DNA of 64,000 bases, from contig JAMOSG010000034.1 of NCBI GenBank assembly GCA_027063225.1, forward strand, positions 41,737 through 105,736, given 5' to 3'. Shown one piece after another: positions 35,548 to 44,858 of the stretch. Position 1 is the stretch's first letter; every line of letters starts with the position of its first letter. Below the pieces are notes generated by a model. It searched no databases. It saw nothing but the letters and a program-made list of their open reading frames with translations, and had not been told where the DNA came from. The stretch is from Helicobacteraceae bacterium. GTDB lineage: Bacteria > Campylobacterota > Campylobacteria > Campylobacterales > Sulfurimonadaceae. The translations under genes were made by a program, and so were the position numbers.

Positions 35548-36305
35548 TGATGGAGCTTTATGGGCATTTTATGCAACAGTTGGTGATGTACCAATACCAA
35601 ATAAATAGTTATATTTCACAAACAATTAGAAGTTTAAATGATGAAAATAGTTTTACAACCTCCTTACTTATTTTAGGGATTGCATTTTTATATGGTTTAG
35701 TTCATGCAATTGGTCCTGGTCATGGAAAGGCCTTGGTAGCTGTTTATTTTACGTCAAATAAGAGTGACTATAAAAAAGCATTTAAAATGGGGTATTTAAT
35801 CTCTATTATTCATGCTATATCTGCACTTGTTTTTACATTTGGTATTTTTCTTATTTTAAAAACAATGTTTCGCCGTCATTTTAATGAACTTTCACAAACT
35901 ACAATGATTATTAGTGCTGTGATGATAATAGGTGTTGGGCTTTATTTGGTTTATGAAGCTTATAAAGATAAAGGTAAAATTGAGAAAAAACAAAAAGTAA
36001 AAACAAAAAGTGAGTTTGCAGTTGCTTTTAGTGCTGGGATTGTGCCTTGCCCTGGTGTTATGACAATTGTGCTTTTTAATATTGTTTTGGGACACTACTT
36101 TTTAGGGGTGGCTGCTGCTATTGCTATGAGTATAGGGATGGGGCTTACAATTTCATTAGCTGGGATATTTTCTATTGCAATTAATAAAAAAGTAACAACA
36201 AAACTTGAGAAAAAAACGTACCTTTTAGAGATGATGGGTGGAGTTTTAATTGTACTACTTGGAAGTTTTTTACTTTTAGGAGCTATGGGTGGGCATCATC
36301 ACTAA
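35547..36305 (+). CDS. NicO-family nickel/cobalt/zinc membrane transporter, ZevB-like
   Basis: A 252-residue membrane protein with about six hydrophobic segments. The signature GLVHAIGPGHGKALVAVYF is at about 50-68, SAGIVPCPGVMTIVLFN near 163 and a short His tail closes it (GGHHH). NicO/RcnA relatives export nickel or cobalt; with a DUF1007 partner, zinc is the known cargo in Haemophilus. The first codon overlaps the ZevA-like stop by one base. The direction of transport cannot be read from sequence. Confidence 0.88.
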   Translation: MMELYGHFMQQLVMYQYQINSYISQTIRSLNDENSFTTSLLILGIAFLYGLVHAIGPGHGKALVAVYFTSNKSDYKKAFKMGYLISIIHAISALVFTFGIFLILKTMFRRHFNELSQTTMIISAVMIIGVGLYLVYEAYKDKGKIEKKQKVKTKSEFAVAFSAGIVPCPGVMTIVLFNIVLGHYFLGVAAAIAMSIGMGLTISLAGIFSIAINKKVTTKLEKKTYLLEMMGGVLIVLLGSFLLLGAMGGHHH

Positions 36306-37278
36306 ATTTAAACCAGCCTTTAAAAACCCACACCTTCAAACTCTTTATAGCTCCTTTTTTTATAAGGAAAAACCTCTAAAATTTGAGTTCGAACATTTTA
36401 GTTTAAGTGATGGTGACTTTATAGAGTGTTATTGGCAAAAAAATGATTTAAAAAATATTGTAGTGCTTTTACATGGGCTTACGGGCTCATACTACTCACC
36501 CTATATTCAACAAACCCTCAAAGAGTTACACAAAAGAGACTTCTCCACTGTAACGATGCACTATAGAGGAACATCTGGCAAACCAAATTTAAAACCACGC
36601 AGTTATCATAGTGGCAATAGTGAAGATTTTAGGGAGTATGTAAATCATTTAACAAAGATTTATCCACAAAGTAATTTTTTTGCAGTTGGGTTTTCTATTG
36701 GTGGGAATATTTTACTCAAATATTTAGGAGAGGAAAAAAATAACACCCCTTTAAAGGCTGCAATGAGTGTAAGTGCACCCTATGATTTAGCAATGTGTGC
36801 AAATAGAGTCAATAGAGGATTTTCTAGGTTTTATCAATACATTTTACTCAAAGAGTTAAAAAAGATGCTTCATCAAAAATTTAATGCTTTTGCAATGGAG
36901 CAGTTTGTAAAGTTTAAGAAAAAAGACATTAAAAAACTCAATAGTTTTTGGGCGTTTGATGATGCCTACTCTGCACCAATTCATGGTTTTGGCAATGTGC
37001 ATAACTACTACGCTACATGTAGCTCAAAACACTTTTTAAAAGATATTGCGATCCCTACACTTTTACTTCACGCAAAAGATGACCCTTTTATGACACAAGA
37101 GGTTATTCCAAAGCCTTATGAGTATTCAAAAAGTGTAAAACTTGAAGTGCATAACTATGGTGGGCATGTTGGATTTATTGGGGGGAGTTTTTTCAAGCCA
37201 AAATATTATGTAGCGTTACGAGTGAGAGAGTATTTTGAAGAAAATCTTTTTTGTAATAATCTAGATAAAAAATTGTAG
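36289..37278 (+). CDS. YheT-family alpha/beta hydrolase
   Basis: A 329-residue hydrolase. The start chosen is GTG at 36289, overlapping the transporter by 17 bases, giving the family N-terminus FKPAFKNPHLQTLYSS. Catalytic elements are the VLLHGLTGS oxyanion loop near 58-66, the nucleophile in GFSIGGN near 140, the acid in LHAKDDPF and the His in YGGHVGF near the C-terminus. The physiological substrate of YheT proteins is unclear; esterase activity is likely. Confidence 0.9.
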   Translation: MGIITKFKPAFKNPHLQTLYSSFFYKEKPLKFEFEHFSLSDGDFIECYWQKNDLKNIVVLLHGLTGSYYSPYIQQTLKELHKRDFSTVTMHYRGTSGKPNLKPRSYHSGNSEDFREYVNHLTKIYPQSNFFAVGFSIGGNILLKYLGEEKNNTPLKAAMSVSAPYDLAMCANRVNRGFSRFYQYILLKELKKMLHQKFNAFAMEQFVKFKKKDIKKLNSFWAFDDAYSAPIHGFGNVHNYYATCSSKHFLKDIAIPTLLLHAKDDPFMTQEVIPKPYEYSKSVKLEVHNYGGHVGFIGGSFFKPKYYVALRVREYFEENLFCNNLDKKL

Positions 37279-37339
37279 CGATTTTTAAGAGACAACATTG
37301 TACACTCACTCTAATAATTTTTTAGGTAGTGCACAAAAG

Positions 37340-39412
37340 ATGGAAAATAGAAAGATAGTAGATAGTGTTTGTACATATTGTGGTGTTGGGTGTGATATTG
37401 CAGCAGAGATTGATACACAAAAAAATGAAGTTGTAAAGGTTTTTGCTCATCCAGATGGTGTTGTTTCTCAAGGGAAACTTTGTGTAAAAGGAAAGTACGG
37501 TTTTGACTTTGTTCAAGACCCAAACCGTTTACAAAAACCTCGTATTAAAAAAAGTTTTTTAGAAAAAAACAAACATATCTACGATGCAATATCCTCCTCT
37601 TTAGTTGAGCTTGATGAAACTTGGTATGAGTGTGATGTAGAAGCTGCTACAACTGCTGCTGCACTTAAAATTGAGCAAATTCAACAAGAGTATGGTAAAA
37701 AATCTATCGCTTCTATTGGTGGTGCTAGAACTTCGTGTGAGAGTGCTTACCTTTTTCAAAAGTTTACTCGCCAAACACTCGGTTCACCCCATGTAGATAA
37801 CTGTGCAAGGGTGTGCCACTCCCCTTCTCTTAGTGGTATGAAAGCAACTATTGGTGAGGGTGCTGCTACAAACCCTTACAACGATATTTATAACGCTGAA
37901 TTTATGATTGTTATAGGCTCAAACACAACAGAAGCACACCCAATTATTGCAAATAGAATTATAGATGTTGCACGTGAACACGATAATTTAGCAGTGTTTG
38001 ATGTACGTGAGATTGGACTACACCGTTTTGCAAAATATAAAGTGATAATGCCTTATGAAGCAAACTTACTCATTTTAAATATGCTTGCGTATGTTATTAT
38101 AGATGAAGAACTTTATGATGAGAGCTTTTTAGAGGATAGAACAGTGGGGTTTGATGCTTTTAAAGAGCAGATTTTAAATGACCCTTATGCAAACCCTGCA
38201 TTTTTTAAAGATCTACCAGGGTATGAGCACCTCTCAAAACTTATTCCAAAAGTTGCACGTGAATATGCTCTTAAAAAATCTATGATATTTTGGGGACTTG
38301 GAATAACAGAACATTTAGATGGAAGTTACGCCGTTATGGCAATAACACACTTAGCACTTATGACAGGAAATGTTGGAAAAAGTGGTGCTGGGCTTATGCC
38401 ACTTCGTGGACAAAACAATGTTCAAGGTGCGTGTGATATGGGTATGCTTCCATATTATGACCCAGACTACCAAAAACCAAAAGAGATTGGGCTTATGACA
38501 CCACAAATTGTAGATGCAATTTTTGATGGTAAGATAAAAGCTATTTTAAATATGGGAGAGGATATTACCCATATTCACCCAAATATCAACAAAATAAATG
38601 CTGCTTTTGAAGAGTTAGAATTTTTAATGGTTCAAGAGCTTTTTATGAGCGATATTGCACAAAAAGCAGATATTGTTTTTGGGGTAAAAAGTGCGTATGA
38701 AAAAACAGGGGTTTATGTCAATGCAATGCGTCGTTTGCACCTCTCTCAACCACTTATAGAATCAGATTTGCCAGATGATTGGGAAGTGCTGCAACTTATT
38801 GCAAAAAAACTTGGACAAGATTATGAGTATAAAAACTCAAATGATGTTTGGGATGAAGTACGCGAAGTTGCCTATAGACGCTTTAGTGGTGCAACATACA
38901 CAAGATTACAAAGACACAGAAAACGTGGGCTTCAGTGGCCAGTACATACAGAAGATACACCTATTTTACACCAACTTGACTTTAGAACAGAGGATGAGTT
39001 TGGGCATTTTCACTATCACCAATATAAACTACGTGGAATGGTAAAAGAGATTTTAGAGGAGAATTTTAGTGGTTATTACCTTACAACTGGAAGAACATTA
39101 GCACAATACAATAACGCTTCACAAACAAACAAATCTCCAAAATTGCAAAAACGTTATAGTGAGGATCTTTTACTTGTCAATGAAGAGGATGCAAAAGATT
39201 TTCCAACTGAGTTTGTAATACTTCAAACACAGTATGGACAAACAACGCCACTTCGTGTAAAATTTACAGAAAAAGTGCAACCAAAAACGCTTTTTACAAC
39301 ATTTCATCATGCAAAATCAAACATCAATGCACTCTTTGGAGATGAGAGAGATGAAGTGATTTTAACTGCAGCTTTTAAATCTATTAAAGTGCAAGTAATC
39401 CCATTTGTATAA
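37340..39412 (+). CDS. Formate dehydrogenase-type molybdopterin oxidoreductase, catalytic subunit
   Basis: About 690 residues from the ATG at 37340; a TTG at 37298 would add 14 unlikely residues. The N-terminus binds [4Fe-4S] (CTYCGVGC and a later Cys in GKLCVKGK). The Mo site reads CARVCHSP, with Cys encoded by TGC rather than selenocysteine. LRGQNNVQGACDMG carries the conserved arginine, and the C-terminal cap has YLTTGRTLAQYNN. This pattern fits FdhF-like formate dehydrogenases. No beta or gamma subunit or export signal is next to it, so it may be a soluble enzyme or use a remote partner. Confidence 0.85.
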   Translation: MENRKIVDSVCTYCGVGCDIAAEIDTQKNEVVKVFAHPDGVVSQGKLCVKGKYGFDFVQDPNRLQKPRIKKSFLEKNKHIYDAISSSLVELDETWYECDVEAATTAAALKIEQIQQEYGKKSIASIGGARTSCESAYLFQKFTRQTLGSPHVDNCARVCHSPSLSGMKATIGEGAATNPYNDIYNAEFMIVIGSNTTEAHPIIANRIIDVAREHDNLAVFDVREIGLHRFAKYKVIMPYEANLLILNMLAYVIIDEELYDESFLEDRTVGFDAFKEQILNDPYANPAFFKDLPGYEHLSKLIPKVAREYALKKSMIFWGLGITEHLDGSYAVMAITHLALMTGNVGKSGAGLMPLRGQNNVQGACDMGMLPYYDPDYQKPKEIGLMTPQIVDAIFDGKIKAILNMGEDITHIHPNINKINAAFEELEFLMVQELFMSDIAQKADIVFGVKSAYEKTGVYVNAMRRLHLSQPLIESDLPDDWEVLQLIAKKLGQDYEYKNSNDVWDEVREVAYRRFSGATYTRLQRHRKRGLQWPVHTEDTPILHQLDFRTEDEFGHFHYHQYKLRGMVKEILEENFSGYYLTTGRTLAQYNNASQTNKSPKLQKRYSEDLLLVNEEDAKDFPTEFVILQTQYGQTTPLRVKFTEKVQPKTLFTTFHHAKSNINALFGDERDEVILTAAFKSIKVQVIPFV

Positions 39413-39414
39413 TC

Positions 39415-39741
39415 ATGAGTAGAGCAAAAGGTAATATTGCAGAAAAAGAGGCACTTCTTTTTTTGCAAGAGCGTGGTTTTGAACTTGTTGAGCAAAACTT
39501 TTACTCTAAATTTGGGGAGATAGATATTATTATGCAAAAAGATAATATCTACCATTTTATAGAGGTAAAATCAGCTCCTAGTTATGAAGTTGCAATAGCC
39601 AATATCACCCCTCAAAAACTTTCACGTATAATTAAAACTGCCTATGTCTATATGAAAAAAAACTCCCTTAATGTGGAATATAGTTTCGATGCGGTGATTG
39701 TAAGTGATGATATTGAATTTTTGGAAAATATAACTCTTTAG
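39415..39741 (+). CDS. yraN: YraN family (UPF0102) nuclease-like protein
   Basis: A 108-residue protein with the YraN pattern of a minimal Holliday junction resolvase-like fold: G-N-I-A-E near residue 6, LVEQNFYSKFGEIDIIMQ (23-40) with acidic metal ligands, and FIEVKSAP near 46 with the E-x-K motif. The function is not established. It starts 2 bases after the oxidoreductase stop. Confidence 0.92.
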   Translation: MSRAKGNIAEKEALLFLQERGFELVEQNFYSKFGEIDIIMQKDNIYHFIEVKSAPSYEVAIANITPQKLSRIIKTAYVYMKKNSLNVEYSFDAVIVSDDIEFLENITL

Positions 39742-39790
39742 TAACTTTAAAAAGATAAAAAGATACAATTACTAAAAATTAGGAATAAAA

Positions 39791-40876
39791 ATGGATATAC
39801 CTTTACATGTGAGATTGCGTCGTGGATTTCGCTCTTTTTTATACACTCTTTTATCTTCATTTATTAAACAAGAAACATCTAAAGAGTTAGTAGACCCTAG
39901 AGAAATTCAAACTATCTTAATAGTAAGACCAAACTACCGTATTGGAAACCTTATATTTTTAACACCCCTTATTGAGCAACTTCAAAAAAATATTCCAAAT
40001 GTTCAAATTGACATTATTGTAGGCTTAAAACTCGCTGGTGATATTTTGCAAGAGATTCCTAGTGTAGATAATGTTTTTGCTTTACCACGTGATGTTTTAT
40101 ACAAACCTCATAAACTTTTTACCCTTATTAAAAATGTGCGTGCAAAAAAATATGACTTGGTTTTAAATATCTCTGGTGGTTCTTTCTCTTCTCAACTTGT
40201 AACACTTTTAACACGTGCAAAGTATAAAGCTAGTTTTGAAAACAAAAAAAGAATTATCCCTTTAACACACAGCATTGAGAAACAAAACCTTTTTAAACAC
40301 TCAGGTTCACAACCTTTGGAACTTCTAAGACTTTTTCCATTTGAACTCCCAAAAACATCGCAACAACTCAATATCTTTTTAACACCAAAAGAGGAGCAAA
40401 AAGGTAAAGAGGAGTTAGAAAAACTTTTACAAACAACCACCCCTTTATCATCTGTTAAAACTGTTGCTATTTTTAGAAATGCAAGGTTTGATAAAAAGAT
40501 AGAAGATAGTTGGTGGACAGAGTGGTTTGAAGCTTTACGTGAACTTGACAATAACATAGTTGTTATTGATGTTCTCTCTCCAGATATTCCAGCAAAACTG
40601 CACCAAGATATGCTTCAATACCAAAACAAAAACCTCCGTATTTTAGGGGCATTTTTTAAAGCTACATCACTCTACATAAGTGCAGATACAGGACCACTTC
40701 ATTTAGCTTTAGCTTCTAATGCCAAAACACTTGCTTTATTTAACAAAACCTCTAAAGAGGTTTATGGAACACTTGGCGATGAAAATTTAACGTTAGATAT
40801 CAACAACCTCTCGCCAAAAGATGTTGCTTTAAAAACTTACCAACTCTTAAAAGGGAAAAACGATGTTACAACTTAG
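39791..40876 (+). CDS. Family 9 glycosyltransferase (LPS heptosyltransferase-like)
   Basis: A 361-residue GT-B fold transferase, cytoplasmic or peripheral at the inner membrane. The N-terminal half has IGNLIFLTPLIEQLQKNIP, and the C-terminal sugar-nucleotide site has LYISADTGPLHLALASNAKTLALF near 289-312. GT9 enzymes add ADP-heptose in the LPS inner core. It overlaps the next gene by 14 bases, so the two act in one pathway. Acceptor and position are not determined. Confidence 0.9.
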   Translation: MDIPLHVRLRRGFRSFLYTLLSSFIKQETSKELVDPREIQTILIVRPNYRIGNLIFLTPLIEQLQKNIPNVQIDIIVGLKLAGDILQEIPSVDNVFALPRDVLYKPHKLFTLIKNVRAKKYDLVLNISGGSFSSQLVTLLTRAKYKASFENKKRIIPLTHSIEKQNLFKHSGSQPLELLRLFPFELPKTSQQLNIFLTPKEEQKGKEELEKLLQTTTPLSSVKTVAIFRNARFDKKIEDSWWTEWFEALRELDNNIVVIDVLSPDIPAKLHQDMLQYQNKNLRILGAFFKATSLYISADTGPLHLALASNAKTLALFNKTSKEVYGTLGDENLTLDINNLSPKDVALKTYQLLKGKNDVTT

Positions 40877-41819
40877 TAAGTTTTTTCGCATAGACCCAAG
40901 CAAAAATGTAAAACTCTTTTTTTATATTAAAGGGGTGGCAACGCTACTCACACCAAAAATATTTTTTACTCTTCAAAGGGAGAAACTTCTTCAAGAGGCG
41001 TACAAAGATACAACGCTACAAAAACGCCTTGAGTACTACAATAAAACAAAAAAATTTCAAACTCCACCAGAAGCAAAAAACTACAATCAGTTTTTAAAAG
41101 AGAAAAAAAAGACATACTTTTTTGACCTTTTAGAGGTGGTGAAATATTTTCCATCCTCTTTTAAATTTTGGTATGTTTTTGGAGATGTAACAGAGATTCC
41201 ACCCCACCCTGCATTTGTAAAAAGTCGCCCAATTAGCGATAATAATGAAAACTCCGTAGTTCTTAAACTTAATAAAATACGCCATTTTATCTTTGTAAAT
41301 GACACAATACCTTTTGAAGAGAAAAAAGATCAAATTGTATGGCGTGGAAAATGTTACACACAACACCGTCAAAAATTTGTACAGCAATTTTATAATCATC
41401 CAATGTGTAATATTGGTCAAACAAATACTAAAGGTGATTTAAATGTTCCTTGGCAAAAAGAGAAACTCTCACTCAAAGCACAACTACAATATAAATTTCT
41501 TTTAGCAATAGAGGGAAATGATGTTGCATCAAACCTTAAATGGGCAATGTCTTCATCCTCTCTTGTTTTTATGACAAAACCAAAATATGAAACTTGGTTT
41601 ATGGAGGGAACTCTACAACCAAACTATCATTATGTAGAGCTAAAAGATGACTATAGTGACCTTCAAGAAAAATTAGAATACTACCTACAACACCCTAAAG
41701 AAGCGAAAAAAATTATCCACAATGCAAATAGCTATACAAAACAATTTCAAGATTTAAAAAAAGAAAAGTTACTTGCATTACTAGTTGTTGATAAATATTA
41801 TAAAAATAGTCTCACTTAA
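40863..41819 (+). CDS. Family 90-type LPS glycosyltransferase
   Basis: A 318-residue protein with the C-terminal features of GT90/CAP10-type transferases: IVWRGKCYTQHRQKFVQQF near 158-176, LLAIEGNDVASNLKWAMSSSSLVFM near 216-240, and ETWFMEGTLQPNYHYVELKDD. These enzymes usually transfer xylose or glucose; in Gram-negatives they are found in LPS core loci. It overlaps the GT9 gene, supporting a role in core or lipooligosaccharide synthesis. Confidence 0.85.
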   Translation: MLQLSKFFRIDPSKNVKLFFYIKGVATLLTPKIFFTLQREKLLQEAYKDTTLQKRLEYYNKTKKFQTPPEAKNYNQFLKEKKKTYFFDLLEVVKYFPSSFKFWYVFGDVTEIPPHPAFVKSRPISDNNENSVVLKLNKIRHFIFVNDTIPFEEKKDQIVWRGKCYTQHRQKFVQQFYNHPMCNIGQTNTKGDLNVPWQKEKLSLKAQLQYKFLLAIEGNDVASNLKWAMSSSSLVFMTKPKYETWFMEGTLQPNYHYVELKDDYSDLQEKLEYYLQHPKEAKKIIHNANSYTKQFQDLKKEKLLALLVVDKYYKNSLT

Positions 41820-41832
41820 TCAAAAAAAGATA

Positions 41833-41843
41833 ACAATTATTGT
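41833..41843. promoter_or_regulatory. Short palindrome upstream of the second peroxidase gene
   Basis: ACAATTATTGT is a perfect 5-1-5 inverted repeat 28 bases before the GTG. With its flanks it loosely resembles the Fur/PerR box class with an AATnATT centre. A redox or metal regulator would suit a peroxidase gene, but a match this short in AT-rich DNA is weak evidence. Confidence 0.3.
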
Positions 41844-41871
41844 AGAATGAGTTAAAAAAGATTTTATTTCA

Positions 41872-42780
41872 GTGAAAAAATTAGTAACATCGTTTCTTAT
41901 TCTCTCTTTTAGTATTATTTGTGCAGAGCCTATTGTGCCTATTCCAAAGTCTATAAACTATGACCATAAAAAGGCGCAACTTGGAAAAAAACTCTTTTTC
42001 GATACACGCCTTTCAAAAAACAATACTATCTCTTGTGCGAGTTGTCACAATATTTATGAGGGTGGAGATGATAACTTACAATACTCTTTTGGAATCGATG
42101 CGCAAGAGGGAAATATCAACTCTCCAACTGTTTTAAATGCTGGATTTAACTTTAGACAATTTTGGAATGGAGGGGCAAAAAATCTTCAAGCTCAAGCTGA
42201 AGGACCTGTACAAAACCCTGTAGAGATGGGAAACAATTTTTCAAACTTAATAAAAACACTAAACAATACAGAATATAAAAACCTTTTTGCAAAAGTTTAT
42301 AGTAATGGCATTACAAAAAACAATATTACAGATGCAATTGCTGAGTATGAAAAAACACTTATCACTCCCGATGCACCATTTGACAAATATCTACGTGGAG
42401 ATAAAACAGCAATCAATTTAGATGCAAAAGAGGGGTATGAGCTTTTTAAATCTAAAGGGTGTATTGCTTGTCATCATGGTATCAATATTGGTGGGAACCT
42501 TTACAATAAATTTGGTGTTGCTAAAGCTACACACTCAAAACGTTTAGGGCGTTATGAAGTAACACATAATGAAGATGACAAATACTACTTTAAAGTTCCT
42601 ACCCTTAGAAATATTGCACAAACAGCACCCTATTTACACGATGGACGCTATAACAATTTAAAAGATGTAGTACGTTTTATGGCACAATACCAACTTGGAC
42701 GTGTTATAACTCAAGAAGAGGTAAGAAAAATTGTTATTTTTTTAAAAACACTTAGTGCTCCTGTAAAAGAGATACAATGA
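41872..42780 (+). CDS. Periplasmic diheme cytochrome c peroxidase
   Basis: A 302-residue protein with a GTG start and a clear signal peptide (KKLVTSFLILSFSIICA). The two hemes bind at CASCH and CIACH. The catalytic loop GPVQNPVEM with Gln and Glu is intact, as are LRNIAQTAPYLHDGR and MAQYQLGR with the distal heme Met. It should reduce periplasmic H2O2 with electrons from a small cytochrome c. It is paralogous to the protein at 18917-19843 and overlaps a GGDEF-EAL gene by four bases (ATGA). The GTG has a weak ribosome binding site. Confidence 0.93.
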   Translation: MKKLVTSFLILSFSIICAEPIVPIPKSINYDHKKAQLGKKLFFDTRLSKNNTISCASCHNIYEGGDDNLQYSFGIDAQEGNINSPTVLNAGFNFRQFWNGGAKNLQAQAEGPVQNPVEMGNNFSNLIKTLNNTEYKNLFAKVYSNGITKNNITDAIAEYEKTLITPDAPFDKYLRGDKTAINLDAKEGYELFKSKGCIACHHGINIGGNLYNKFGVAKATHSKRLGRYEVTHNEDDKYYFKVPTLRNIAQTAPYLHDGRYNNLKDVVRFMAQYQLGRVITQEEVRKIVIFLKTLSAPVKEIQ

Positions 42781-44852
42781 GATTTAGTAATATAAATAAC
42801 CTGTTATGGATACTTTCATTTTTTGTTCTTTCCCTTTTTGGGTATATGGTTTACTCCAATTATTCTTTAGATAAAGCTGCTAGATACCATAACAGTGTAC
42901 ATAGTTTAGAACTTTACTCAAAAGAGTTTGATAACTTTTTACTTACACAAAATAAATTCATAAACTATGACATTATCAATAAAAAAATAGAAAAATTTGA
43001 AAATAATTTAGAGTTTTTAAGCTCACAAAACTCAATAAAACTTTTTCCAGCTAAATATGCACAACTTATAAAGAATATAAAAAAATCTTTTAATGATAAA
43101 GAGGAGATTATTGAGCACTTTAAGTCAAATAATGCGCAACTTCTTTACTCTATGCACTATCTCTTTGACCTTACAAAAGTTATCTCAAAAGAATCTAACA
43201 CTACTATTGCAAAAAATGTAAAAAATGTTGAGCTCAATCTTTTAAAATTTTATATTAACCCAACAACAGATACAAGAAATATTACAGATAAAATTGCATT
43301 TTTAGAGAATTTAAAACAGCACAATGAAACACTGAAATATTTCCTTGTACATTCTAAATTAACACTTCATAAAATTATTCAATTTCATATTATGAAAACA
43401 AAACAAAAAGAGAATAAACTTCAAAAAAATATTTTAGCACTTGATGCTTTCTTAACCAACTACTATGAACAAAATATTTATGTTATTAAAATTGTAATTT
43501 TCTTCTTTGTTGTTACTGTTATTTCTATTATTTTACTCCTTATTTTTACAAATAAAAAAGTGGAGTATATGGCATACCACGATAGCCTTACAAAACTTGC
43601 AAATAGAACAAATATTGAACTCTACCTCCAAGAGCGTATCGAGAAGTTTAATCAAGAAACCTCAAAAATTGCTGTTTTATTTATAGATCTTGATAGGTTT
43701 AAAAATATTAATGATACTTTAGGACACCATATTGGTGATGCTCTTTTACAAGAGGTTGCTTCTCGTATTCAAACAATTTTAGACCCAACAGATATTTTAG
43801 CACGTGTTGGTGGAGATGAGTTTATGATTATCTCTGAAAAGAGAATCAACCTCTTCTCACCAGATAAACTCTCACAAAATATTTTAGAACTTTTTATACA
43901 ACCATTAAAAGTACAAGGGCATACGCTTAGTGTTACTATGAGTATAGGTGTTTCTATTGCACCAGATGATGAAATAGATGCAGCAGCTCTTTTAAAATTT
44001 GCAGATATTGCAATGTATGAAGCAAAAGAGAGTGGGAAAAACAGATATAGATTTTACAAAGAACGCCTTTCAATTTTAGCAAATGATAGACTTGAGATTG
44101 AACAATCTCTTATCCATTCACTTCATAATGGTGAGTTTTTTATGATGTATCAACCAAAATATGATATTAAAACTCAAAAAACTATCGGTTTAGAAGCACT
44201 TGTAAGGTGGCAAAATCCAAAACTTGGGTTTGTTTCACCTGATAAATTTATCCCTGTAACTGAAGAGATGGGGCTTATTATTGAACTTGGCTTATTTATT
44301 TTTAGACAAGCGTGTCAAGATTTTATAGAGTTTGAAAAACACTCACCACACCTTAAGTCTATCTCTATTAATGTTTCTGCTATCCAATTTTATGAGGAGA
44401 ACTTTATAGAAAAAATTTCAAAAATTATAGAAGAAACAGGTATCTCTATCTCTAAAATCAAAATAGAGATTACAGAAACTCATATTATGAAAAATATTGA
44501 ACATAGTATGGAGATTCTTCAAAAATTAAAAACAAAAGGTTTTGAAATATCTATAGATGATTTTGGAACGGGTCATTCCTCTTTAAGTTATCTTAAACTT
44601 TTCCCTATCAATGAACTTAAAGTAGATAAATCTTTTATAGATGATATCCCTCAGGATGGTAGCAGTGTTGCAATTGTAGATACAGTAATTACCCTCTCTA
44701 AACATATGGGTTATGTTAATGTTGCAGAGGGTATAGAAACAAAAGAGCAAAACGACTTCTTACTCTCTTTAGGATGTGAAGTTGGTCAAGGATACTATTT
44801 CTCTAAACCTCTTAAGGCAAATGATCTTATAGCTTTTTTAGATAAGGAGTAA
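42777..44852 (+). CDS. Membrane GGDEF-EAL protein with helical periplasmic sensor
   Basis: A 691-residue protein: transmembrane helix at about 8-25, a helical periplasmic domain at about 28-235 (with FLLTQNKFINYDIINKK, possibly DAHL type), a second helix at about 237-260, a GGDEF domain (about 265-425) with intact VGGDEF, and an EAL domain (about 435-690) with GLEALVRW, the ETH site and DDFGTGHSSL. Both c-di-GMP synthesis and breakdown motifs look intact. It overlaps the peroxidase gene by four bases, so periplasmic peroxide or heme redox state may be linked to c-di-GMP. That link is inference. Confidence 0.9.
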   Translation: MRFSNINNLLWILSFFVLSLFGYMVYSNYSLDKAARYHNSVHSLELYSKEFDNFLLTQNKFINYDIINKKIEKFENNLEFLSSQNSIKLFPAKYAQLIKNIKKSFNDKEEIIEHFKSNNAQLLYSMHYLFDLTKVISKESNTTIAKNVKNVELNLLKFYINPTTDTRNITDKIAFLENLKQHNETLKYFLVHSKLTLHKIIQFHIMKTKQKENKLQKNILALDAFLTNYYEQNIYVIKIVIFFFVVTVISIILLLIFTNKKVEYMAYHDSLTKLANRTNIELYLQERIEKFNQETSKIAVLFIDLDRFKNINDTLGHHIGDALLQEVASRIQTILDPTDILARVGGDEFMIISEKRINLFSPDKLSQNILELFIQPLKVQGHTLSVTMSIGVSIAPDDEIDAAALLKFADIAMYEAKESGKNRYRFYKERLSILANDRLEIEQSLIHSLHNGEFFMMYQPKYDIKTQKTIGLEALVRWQNPKLGFVSPDKFIPVTEEMGLIIELGLFIFRQACQDFIEFEKHSPHLKSISINVSAIQFYEENFIEKISKIIEETGISISKIKIEITETHIMKNIEHSMEILQKLKTKGFEISIDDFGTGHSSLSYLKLFPINELKVDKSFIDDIPQDGSSVAIVDTVITLSKHMGYVNVAEGIETKEQNDFLLSLGCEVGQGYYFSKPLKANDLIAFLDKE

Positions 44853-44858
44853 AACCCT

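Noticed and set aside
37298..37339. TTG start at 37298 for the molybdopterin enzyme
   Set aside because: The 14 extra residues do not resemble an export signal or the family N-terminus; ATG at 37340 gives the usual distance to the CTYCGVGC motif.
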